NCBI GenBank assembly: GCA_022606425.2
Contig: JAHDVF020000581.1
Location: 186,001-250,000 of the forward strand
DNA: 64,000 nucleotides
Direction: 5' to 3'
Origin: Lepidostoma basale
Lineage: Eukaryota > Arthropoda > Insecta > Trichoptera > Lepidostomatidae
Below the pieces are notes generated by a model. The model was not told the origin of the DNA. It saw nothing but the letters and a program-made list of their open reading frames with translations, and made no database searches. Both the position numbers and the translations under genes were made by a program. Below are positions 53,233 through 62,152 of this stretch, one piece after another; position 1 is the first letter of the stretch, and each line of letters opens with the position of its first letter.

Positions 53233-53394
53233 TTGATTCTCATGACATGTGATAGTTAGGTTATCTATGCCATTTTATTGTCACGTGAATTCTGCACCAA
53301 ATCATATACAATGTAACAATCACACTGCCATCGCTGGTAATCAAACCCGCGGCCTTCGGTGTGGCATTCAAAGATCTTGCCACTGTGCCAATGG
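53233..53394 (-). mobile_element. SINE, minus strand
   Basis: Body and tRNA-like head with diverged boxes (B box equivalent GGTTTGATTACC; head TGGCACAGTGGCAAGATC). Lacks the tail. Confidence 0.75.
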
Positions 53395-53482
53395 TATGTG
53401 TGAAAGCAAAATATGAAACTGGCAGGATAAATATGAGAGCAGAATAAATGTGGTAGAGATGAGGTCCTTTAGACATATTGTA
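53395..53482 (+). mobile_element. RA LINE coding fragment
   Basis: GAGCAGAATAAATGTGGTAG, GAGATGAGGTCCTTTAGACA (equivalent to INAVEMRSLRH). It abuts the SINE head. Confidence 0.6.
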
Positions 53483-54097
53483 CTATAAATGTATAAGAAA
53501 AATATATTATTTTTTACGAAAATCTGAATACAACGAATAAATGATGTGGTGTTTTATTTTTTATCACAGCTTTCACGAATCGTGATAAAGTAAAGAGCAG
53601 ATATAGAAAAAAATAAATGCGCGGAAAAGTGAATGGTCATTGGACGTAAACGATACGAAAAATTTTCTGCCCGAAGTTAAGATAAAAACATTTTCCATCA
53701 CGCGATTGTGGGAACTATACATTGGGCTACAATACTCACCATATTGACCGAAAGAAGGTGATACTTCGAAATATTCAGTAGCAAAGTTTGATGATTTTTA
53801 CTGTAACTAGAGTTTATTTTTTATATACGAGTACATTCGGCTTTAAAATTCTTTAATTTACTCGTATTTCAGAAAACGTTAGACTTTAATATGATAATGG
53901 TGAATTATGTCATTCAAAATATAACAACATATATGAAAAAAATATGTTTCTCGAAATATTAAATACTATTATTTTTGCGCCTTTTTTAGTTATATAGATA
54001 ACGTATAAGATCAAATATGTAATCATAATGAATGTGGCCTCTTCTACCGATACAAAATAAATTATGTTTCTTTGCCGTCTTCCCAGTGAGAAAGTTA
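53483..54097. other. No gene recognised
   Basis: AT-rich with two TACTCGTA octamers (53826 and 53859). A small repeat-free block at 53630-53710. Confidence 0.4.
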
Positions 54098-54665
54098 TTT
54101 TCTTCTTCAAGTGCCCTGTCGGCTCCCCCCAACGTTGGCGATCGGAACAGCTTCTCCACACTTCGGATGCCGGTCCACTCTCTCACGTTTTGCAGCCAGG
54201 ACATCTGTCTCCTACCGGGCCCTCGGCGTCCCTCAATTTTCGCCTCCAATATCAGTTGGAGAAGGTGATACTTTTCCCCCTGCAGTATATGACCCAGATG
54301 TGAGATCTTTCGAAACTTGATAGTTGATAACAGTTCCCTGTCAAATCTAGCTCGACTCAGGACTTCGGTATTGGTAACCATGTCTGTCTAGGGAAATCTA
54401 AGCATTCGGTGACAGAGCCACATTTCAAATGCTTCCAGTCTGTTCATTGAGTTGACTTTTATGGTCCACGTTTCACATCCATACAATAAAACAGACCACA
54501 CATAGCATTTGATCATTCTCTTTGCGGAGTTTCCAGTTTATGTTATAATTGCAGAAGAGTGATTTCATATTATTAAAAGTAACTCTTGCTGCCTCAATTC
54601 TGCATTCTATATCTACATCTGGGTCAAGAGATTGTGTTAGTATGCTGCCGGGGTATATACAAGTT
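54098..54665 (-). pseudogene. RC LINE C-terminus, longest minus copy
   Basis: Minus strand from 54665: pieces equivalent to ARVTFNNMKSLFCNYNINWK, MVKCYVWSVLLYGCET and VNSMNRLEAFEMWLCHRML, then an open frame from 54381: TNTEVLSRARFDRELLSTIK, LGHILQGEKYHLLQLILEAK and GRRGPGRRQMSWLQNVREW. Ends in TTCTTC/GAAGAA at 54098. 5'-truncated. Confidence 0.82.
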
Positions 54666-54784
54666 ATATTGTTTGGTATGAAATCGTTTTATTGTACAAT
54701 ACTCAAAATCATTCGAGTCAAATAAACTAAAATAAGTGGGGAAAATAGAGTCTTAATATACTGAATATATTTTTATTCACATTA

Positions 54785-54955
54785 GATGAACCGCAAAGAA
54801 GAGTGAAGGGTGACCGCAACTACGGTGGAAGGATGACCTGAACCGATCGGCATAACCCGGATGCAGTCTACAAGAGACATAATGGCATGTAAGCAAATGG
54901 AGGAGGCCTTTATCTAGTAGTGTACGGGAACATGCTGAAGAAGAAAAAGAAGAAC
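54785..54955 (+). pseudogene. RTE-like LINE 3' end
   Basis: Reads RPQLRWKDDLNRSA, stop, then WHVSKWRRPLSSSV and (GAAGAAAAAGAAG). Equivalent to the GRPxLRWxDDL block of RB-type ends. Confidence 0.6.
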
Positions 54956-55454
54956 ACGATGATGACGATAAAATCCATTTTTAATTATTCAACTTTGCTG
55001 ATTCGTGAAACTTCGTGAGCTCTGAAACTTCACCTAAAGAGTATCTTGCGAAAAAAGTTCTTTTAAACTTCTTGTGGCACCGAGAAGTTAAGAAGAAACT
55101 TGTAGAAGTAATCTGATATATCACAAATTAGAGAACATGCTATCAGCTGGCTTATGGGAAAATGAAAATTCGAATGAATTTAGTTTTACAGTAAGTTAAC
55201 CCCTATAGTGCGGCTGGCTACATTTACAGTCCAAAAAAGTGCTTTCGAAGTGTAATTAATTGAATGTAACTAATAAACCCCTAAACTTAAGTTGCTAACT
55301 ACTAAATTGTGCGTAACATTATGATGAACTGGAACTATCTATCTGAGCTGCAAATGAAGGCAACCGCAGTTCTAGACAATTACTGCAAATGAAGCCAGTA
55401 GCGCAATGAGTGTTAAATTTTGCGTTTATAATTTAATACGAGTATCAACACCAA
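54956..55454. other. No gene recognised
   Basis: Mixed composition, nothing recognised. Confidence 0.4.
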
Positions 55455-55678
55455 ACGGTATCCGTGACAGAGTAGCAACAGCTCTGACTGTCACACTGAA
55501 GCTCCCGGTTTCGATTTTTAGGGATGACAGAGTGGGAAAAAACCACGTTGTCTTTTATCTGGTAGTATTCACGTGACAAAAAATGGCAAAGCTACCTATC
55601 ACATGTAATGAAAATTAATAATAATAATAAATTATACAGTTATTGGTATTGAATAACCTATTGTACCTATATAAAAAC
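55455..55678 (+). mobile_element. SINE, old diverged copy
   Basis: ACGGTATCCGTGACAGAGTA head (A-box-like), degraded B box (GGTTTCGATTTT), body CTACCTATCACATGTAATGA, tail CCTATTGTACCTATAT. Most diverged of the set. Confidence 0.7.
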
Positions 55679-56315
55679 GTGGAGCCAAAAGGAATATAAT
55701 AATTTAAGGCCTGGGTGGGATCTCTAGGACCAGGAAATATATTAGAATTTGATGCCAATCAATCCCTCAGATTGAAACATAAAAAATATCAATACCAAAA
55801 ATACATTTATAATATTTTGTTTACGTATTATTTTTTTTTAAATCGCTTTTTTACGATTTTATTAATGTATAATTATTTTCCGAAACACCGTATGTAGGTA
55901 CTTTAGATTATTGAAGTTCTAGCAACATAAATCACTTTCTCGTATTATCCGAGGTATAAATAGGTATACCTAACTCCAGTAACCAACATCATTAATCATA
56001 TCTTTGACATTTTGGTTACTGGACATTTGACGCAAATGCTACACTGTATTGAGTCTGCATATCTCTATGAAAATTTTGGCTACATTTCAAGATACAGTCT
56101 TTATACTATACATGTGTTATATGATCGTAAAAACCTAACTGAATTTAGTTTTTTTAAAGATAGACACATTTTAATCACAATCAAAGTGTTTCTTTTTTTA
56201 TATACTTTGTACACAACACACACTCGAGTTCATTGCAGTGCCTCGTGTTGGAGACGAGAACAATCTTATAAAAATGATACAGTGAAAAGTACATTCCCAG
56301 GATACAAAAAACTGA
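55679..56315. other. No gene recognised; HHR-B-like end near 56190
   Basis: AT-rich. TTTTTATATACTTTGTACAC with ACAACACACA recalls the HHR-B arm. Confidence 0.35.
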
Positions 56316-56490
56316 TTAATAGGAACGAAAACGTCTGTTTTTCTAGAAGTTTTATTATAGTTTATGGAAATGACATGTTTCGTCTTCCTTAAGCATTATA
56401 AAATATTTGATAATGTCTTAGAACCATGAACTATAAAAAAACTTGTAGAAAACAGACGTCTTCATTGGTATTGATTAATGAATATAGTTA
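56316..56490. repeat. HHR-C hairpin
   Basis: Arms GAACGAAAACGTCTGTTTTT and its inverse AAACAGACGTCTTCATTGGT. Minus core: GAAACATGTC (56372-56381) with ATAATGCTTAAGGAAGAC; the CTGA part is lost. Plus core reads TTGATAATGTCTTAGAACCATG. Confidence 0.65.
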
Positions 56491-56499
56491 ATCTCCATA

Positions 56500-56828
56500 T
56501 TGGGTATCTCGCTTAGAAACCATATACCCAACGTAAAGATTAAAAGACGCACCAGGGTTACCGATGTAGGGATACGCATTGCGAGGATGAAATGGCAATG
56601 GGCTGGTCATGTATGTCGACGGGATGATGGGAAGATGGAGCCAGAGGGTTACTGATTGGAGGTCAAGGATGGACCGGAGAAGTGTCGGGAGACAGCCAAC
56701 CAGGTGGAGCGATGATGTTGTGCGGACGGCGGGAAGGGCCTGGAGAACACTGGCGAGAGACCGAGAGAGATGGCGCGGGAGTGGAGAGGCTTACGTCCAG
56801 CAGTGGATGGAAACAAGCTGACGAAGAT
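56500..56828 (+). pseudogene. RB-type LINE C-terminus
   Basis: KIKRRTRVTDVGIRIARMKW, QWAGHVCRRDDGKMEPEG, stop, GRQPTRWSDDVVRTAGRAWR and RERWRGSGEAYVQQWMETS. Homologous to 7975-8365 but better kept. 5'-truncated. Confidence 0.8.
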
Positions 56829-57009
56829 TTAATATAGAGTTTTTTATTAAATACAAAAAACTATACAATATCAATGACTGGTTAAGTGGTTCATACACAA
56901 AACAAAGAAAAAGAGAATATAACTCTTTTTTATATATAATATTTGTAGTAGCACGGGTGGCATCTTATGTGTGAAGTAGGAACTACACTGTATTCAATTT
57001 CAAATTCAT

Positions 57010-57240
57010 ATCAATTCATATCGTGGAAGATGTCCACATCCGAAGAGATGCGGATTAGACGGATTATTGCCTTGCCCACGGGCATTACCTTAGGTAAATT
57101 GTTTCTGCACAGTGGCAGGTGAAATAATCTATGTTGCCTTTGTCGTAGATAATGCCAGGGAAATTCAATCACTTTACACCTTTGCACAGTTACTGATTGG
57201 ACTTTATGTTTAACACCAAATAGGGACCAAAATCTCATTC
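57010..57240 (-). pseudogene. J2-type LINE C-terminal fragment
   Basis: Minus strand: YLRQRQHRLFHLPLCRNNLP and KVMPVGKAIIRLIRISSDVD in one frame. Truncated on both sides. Confidence 0.7.
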
Positions 57241-57959
57241 TTGACTATTTTGGTACTTGGCACTTTGGTGATCATCATATATTCTCGTTTGTGATGTGAA
57301 TACAACAACACATAATAATAATAATTTATTTTTACTGTTAGAGTCAAGTATATGTTTAATGCATTCATCCTTGGGTTATATAATAGATGTTATTGGAGGA
57401 TGGCAGCATTGTTAGGCTAAGCAGGGCCAAATTGGTAAAATAGGTGACACTTCGTGCCGTAGATTGGGGTTAACCCGACGGCATTCGGAGTGCCGTTTCC
57501 CGGACCGCAATGAAACCCCTCGGCAATCAAACGACCAGTGATGGCCCGCTTCTCCGGACGGCGGCTTGGAATATAGATGACGAATTAGACGGAATAGCTG
57601 TCATTGAATTTCTGATTAATAATAATAAAGAAGACATGTGAACGAGTATGGGGTGATTCGCAAGGGTTAGAGTTTTTTGATGTTGAAATTAATATTTGTA
57701 TTCATTTTTGATAAAACTAACTATGGAATTCCATTATGACGTTTTTTTTTATTAAATACTGTTTTTTTCTAATTTTAAATAATTTTGTTGAAGATTTTAC
57801 AACTTAATCATCAGAGGACTGATATTAACTAACCAAACATATATTTATCAAAAAATAAAAACTTAAGTACACATGTAACACGTGCTATTTAAAATTAGAT
57901 AGATTACAAGTAACAGAATATTGACAAGAGCTTAATATATGAATATTTTAATAACTGTC
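57241..57959. other. Rep-free DNA with island 57440-57600
   Basis: Island with GGTTAACCCGACGGCATTCG and GATGGCCCGCTTCTCCGGAC. No convincing frame. Rest AT-rich. Confidence 0.4.
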
Positions 57960-58110
57960 AAATTTACCCGATGATGCCAACATCGGGTGACGAAACAGCT
58001 GTCGCGACATTCTCAAAAAATTTACAATAAAAAATATGATAAACATTAAAACAGTGCTCTCAATTTAACAGTGTTGAGGTATATAGTATTTCGACTAAAA
58101 CAATGAACTA
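57960..58110 (+). repeat. HHR-A, right half only
   Basis: Core 57968-58003: CCGATGA (U4 to C), T, GCCAAC-ATCG-GGTGAC, GAAACAGCTGTC; then family right arm and end (TAGTATTTCGACTAAAACAA). Confidence 0.6.
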
Positions 58111-58538
58111 TTTAATTAATATTTTATGTTTTGAAAAGGATTTTTTAATTGAAAGATAAGGATTAGCCTTGATTAACTATAAAGCTTTTGATTTAGTAAA
58201 GGAACAACTGTTCATATTTTAAGACATGAAGCAAATTGTCATTTCACCCAACAAGTAAATAAAGACAATTTTGTATAGTATAGTATACCATACTCAATGC
58301 TCCAGTAATGTGTTATATAATGTTTTATATTTTACATGAGCATAGGAAGGATAAATACAGGAATCAATATTTAAAGCCTTTTTATATAAATCACTAGAAA
58401 CAAAAATCTTGTCATAAAGGATATTTTATATCTTAAGTTTCAATCCTAGGGATTGATTTGTAGCAAGTCTCACATCTATCCTGGTTTTTGGAATGCCAAT
58501 TGGGTATTTGGTAATGTAGTAGTTTCCCGTTGATTTTT
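58111..58538. other. No gene recognised
   Basis: AT-rich, nothing recognised. Confidence 0.4.
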
Positions 58539-58635
58539 TCACACTGTCATCGCCAGGACCCCAGGACCTTTGTTGTGGCTGTAATAACTGTTGTCACTCT
58601 GCCACGAAGACCGTCAAGTTAGTTAGTTAGTTAAT
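58539..58635 (-). mobile_element. SINE head fragment fused to GTTA repeats
   Basis: tRNA-like head on the minus strand (CACTCTGCCACGAAGACCGT), immediately followed by GTTAGTTAGTTAGTTA, the RA tail. The same junction order occurs at 19489-19505. Confidence 0.65.
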
Positions 58636-58939
58636 AATAAAATCTGATAGTTTTGTTTTAAACGTTATTTAAATTTCATTTTCAAGTTCCTGTATACTCG
58701 TATATGGGTGCCCACTAACTAAAAATACCTGTTCAATCCCGTTGACCTGAATCCTTGATACCGAATATGATTTGAATAAAAATATTACCTCAGAATATTT
58801 TACATTCCAGTGCAAACAAGAGCAGCATTTTTCCATAATGTTCATTCAAGCAGATGGAACTCAATAAACAATCACATTCTAATGCAATATAAAGTAGAAG
58901 AGATTTCAGAACTCATCGTACTCGTACCACGAACAATGT
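58636..58939. other. No gene recognised
   Basis: AT-rich; TACTCGTA at 58695 and 58919. Confidence 0.4.
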
Positions 58940-59265
58940 TATTTCTTTGTAAACAACACTTTATTAAAAAAAAAATTAACTTGCACAAACAAGTTTCGGA
59001 CACAAAAGCCGTTCATTAGTGTAGTAAACAAATTTTTCATGAATGTGGTTAGTTTTGACATTTTTTTTTTGTATTTTCTGACAACTTTAATATCTGTCCA
59101 AACTGACCACATATATACAATAATTAACTACACTGATGAAGGGCTTCTGTGCCAGACACATGTTTGTGTTAATTTTTATTTATTTTTAATTTAGTGCTAT
59201 TTATAAATAAATAAACATTGTTCAATGAATCCGCAACACAAAATTATGGTGAATACAGGTATAAA
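58940..59265. repeat. HHR-D hairpin element
   Basis: Outer arms TTGTAAACAACACTTTATTA and its inverse near 59190-59240. Minus core 58988-59019 (CTAATGA, GAAACTTGTTT). Plus core 59133-59166 (CTGATGA, GGGCTTCTGTGCC, AGACACATGTT). Each core has one or two changes. The centre has its own inverted repeat (GTGGTTAGTTTTGACA, TGTCCAAACTGACCAC). Confidence 0.7.
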
Positions 59266-59394
59266 AGAAATGCTTCGTAAATCTTTTGAAATAAATATAA
59301 ACACTTGTGAAGATATACAATATATTTGTTACAACATGTTATACTTCTGCTTCTTCTATATAAAAGCCTTGTGGTGTATTTTTCAAGAGTGTTA

Positions 59395-59820
59395 AGCCTC
59401 CTGCGAAGTTGATTATCTGATCCTTTACAAGTCACACCTCCGTGGTGCATAGGGCCTCAAGGAACCTTCTCCACCTGACTCTATCGCATGCCTGATGCCT
59501 AACATCATCCCAAGTGAGGCCTGCTGCCTTAACCTCGTCCTGCAGGGCTCTTCTCCAGGTGCCTCAAGGTCTGCCTCGCTTGCTCTTTCCCTCCATAGGG
59601 GACCAGTCTAGTGAGAACTGAGCGATGCAGACTGGGTTCCGTCTCAGAGTGTGGCCGATCTACTGCCATTTGCGTCTAGCGACTTGTTCTCTAATTGGTT
59701 TTTCGCCTGCCATGGTCCAGAGAACGGCATTTGACACTGTTTGGGGGTTAAAGATCTTGAATATTGAGCGAAGGCACCTATTTATAAACACCTGCAAGTC
59801 TCATACTCTTCCAAATATTT
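59395..59820 (-). pseudogene. RTE-like LINE C-terminal region
   Basis: Minus strand reads GRVRDLQVFINRCLRSIFKI, FNPQTVSNAVLWTMAGEKPI, REQVARRKWQ, stop, IGHTLRRNPV, KSKRGRP, stop, and TWRRALQDEVKAAGLTWDDV. A widely distributed animal RTE-like C-terminus, distinct from RA, RB and RC. Confidence 0.78.
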
Positions 59821-60529
59821 TTTAAATTTCCATTATTTACAAATAACTTCTACCAAGATATTATTTCAAAGAACAAATTAACAGCAATATTATTTAAAAT
59901 GAACTTCCGTCAAGAGATTTTAGTAAAATCATTAGTTAATCATTTTAGTGGTTTGCTTGCTTCATCTATCTTGGGGTTGGGCATGCAATGTGAGGGATTC
60001 ATCTCACATGTGCATACCAATGTTTTATCCATTGCATACCCCACCTTATGACATTTTCTACCTCACTTAAATACTAATCATTTTAATGCTAATTAAAAAA
60101 CGCTCAATCGTTAATTTAATAACTGAATCTCCTTAATTTGTTTGATGATGTTTGGTGTTATGGCAACTTAACTCCTTAACTGCCTTTTCGAGTCTGGCAC
60201 ATTTTCTTTTAACGTCTTCGTGTTTGTTTTAATCGGAGTAATTTGGCCAATTAAGTGCGTTGCTTACTCCTTATCGGGCGTGTCCCTTGCTATCGTCACG
60301 AGGCATCTTAACCCGCGCTAACCTCACAAACCGTCTATTACATTTGCATAATTCTCGCGGAGTAAATAAAACCACAACAGTCCGCAGGTTTGGGAGCATT
60401 TCCACGGTAAGCAGGGTCGTGTATGCCGAATTAGAGATAATTTGTTTTGTTCGTGACATAAAAACGTATATTCACATTCGTTTTTAGGTCTTTGACATCA
60501 GTTAGAGAATTTAATGTTTACAGAAATCA
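59821..60529. other. Repeat-poor DNA with island 60130-60430
   Basis: Block TATTTAAAATGAACTTCCGT (about 59890) is the recurrent boundary sequence. The island (GTTGCTTACTCCTTATCGGG, CTTAACCCGCGCTAACCTCA) matches no repeat here. Short frames on both strands, none convincing. Confidence 0.4.
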
Positions 60530-60965
60530 TCATCTCATTTTAGACCCTTGGTATGTTCCTATTGTCAGGTTGGCCTCTCTTGGAAAGTTGACTCCCAGCT
60601 TCCCTTCCATCTTTTTGGTGGTCTTTCGGGGGGACGGAAGCCAACAGGAATTCGATGCATGTGAGATTCTGGAGGGATCCATCCTCTGCACGTACACATT
60701 CCGGTGTCTTCTGTGTTGTTTGCCCCATCTGACAAAATCTCTCACCTTGCAGATTTCGCGGATAGCCGTGTTCCTCATCCTTTCTTGTAGAGCTTTGCCT
60801 GCTATTGTCCTCAGCGTCCGCATCTCTTACACCCGCACTTTAGCCTTAGTTCGTGTTGTATCAGCTCTGGTATCAATGGCTGATGTCAATATAAGCCTTA
60901 TGCGGGTTTTGTATATGTTGACCTTACTGTCAGGTCTCTGTCAAAACCTGATATTACCGAAACTT
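60530..60965 (-). pseudogene. RB LINE C-terminal region
   Basis: Minus strand: NIYKTRIRLILTSAIDTRAD, stop, then open from 60823: MRTLRTIAGKALQERMRNTA, REICKVRDFVRWGKQHRRHR and PRKTTKKMEGKLGVNFPREA. Best copy of this block. Polymerase missing. Confidence 0.78.
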
Positions 60966-61074
60966 GTCCCATTGTTCCGCTGACAAGGTCATTTTGACTA
61001 AGAATATCCATTACCAGATATCATTTTTTTGTTTTGTTTTGTGTTTTGTTTTTGGTCGCTTAAACCGCTATTAT

Positions 61075-61180
61075 ACTGATTCTCGTGACATGTATTAGGT
61101 AGCTAATCTATCGCCATTTTTTTGTTACATGAATTCTACACCAGACCAAAGACGGTGTAACAATCACACTGCCATTTAGT
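61075..61180 (-). mobile_element. SINE body fragment, minus strand
   Basis: GATTCTCGTGACATGTATTA, CTATCGCCATTTTTTTGTTA. No tRNA head or tail. Confidence 0.7.
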
Positions 61181-61261
61181 AACCTTATAGATATAATTTT
61201 GATTAAAATAAAATTGAGAGCATTTCATAGAGTTAGGCGTTCCCCTGCACTGCACGATGTA

Positions 61262-61351
61262 CCTACGAAATTGTAAGGATTGAAGGATGTGGATGGCTGA
61301 GAGTGGCAATGGATAGGAAGTATTGGCGTACTTTGAGAGAGGCCTATGTTC
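61262..61351 (+). mobile_element. RB-type LINE fragment, interrupted by R1
   Basis: IVRIEGCGWLRVAMDRKYWR and REAY correspond to the GEAYVQQW end of RB-type ORFs. The sequence is cut at 61351 by the poly(T) of the R1 element. Confidence 0.6.
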
Positions 61352-61660
61352 TTTTTTTTTTTTTTTTTTTTACTTGGGTTGTTTCTATTTTTGTTGCCCT
61401 GCATTTTATTTGTCAGGGCGGTGTGGACTTGTTTAATTGGCATTTCAGCGAAGTAGTGTATCTTTGGGGTGGCAGAGATTTGCCGAGAAAAAGAAAGAAA
61501 GAGTTTAGAGGGGAGAGAAGAAAAATTAAAGAAGTGGAGTTCCTATCTATGGGATTCCATGGACTAGCTAATAAGCATCCCGACATTTGCCTTACAACTG
61601 AGGGAACCATGGAAAACCTCAGTCGGGACGCGACGTACCTGTAAAAAAAAAATACAATTG

Positions 61661-62152
61661 TTATTTATTGCTGACCCGCAACCGATCCACCACCGTGGTT
61701 GCGAAGTCCACGAAACTGCATAGTGTATCTTTGTTGCGGAGGATAGCCGGGAGATCTGTGATGTGGATGTCTCTTCTTTGACACTCCTTCTCCAGTTTCC
61801 ATCTCTCTCGCGTGTAGATGGGGCAATGGATGATAACGTGTTCGATTGTTTGGTCTGTTTGTGAGTCACAGGGACAGTGAGGTGAATCTTTGATCTTGAA
61901 TCTGTGTAGATACGAGAGTGTGGCACCATGCCCAGTGAGAATTTGCGAGAGCTGGAACGAAGGTGCTATTCTCTTCCTCAGCTCTTTCGCATCTCTTATG
62001 GAGGGGAGAAAATTCTTGGTCCCGCTTCCGGTGGCGCTGTTCTCGTATCTCTCTTCCCACAGCTGATTCGTGTGTTCTCTGATAGTGCGCTTTGCGTAGC
62101 TGAGAGGAAACTCAGAGAAACTAAATATCAATTTCGTCAGAGGGGAATGCAT
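61661..62152 (-). pseudogene. R1-type ORF2 C-terminus (CCHC domain), after the frameshift
   Basis: Continues the polymerase frame after one extra T near 62121-62124 (removing it would rejoin the two frames). Reads FSEFPLSYAKRTIREHTNQL and the knuckle HCPCDSQTDQTIEHVIIHC (Cys93, Cys95, His105, Cys110), typical of R1-clade C-termini. An alternative is two natural overlapping ORFs, but R1 ORF2 is normally one frame. Confidence 0.8.
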
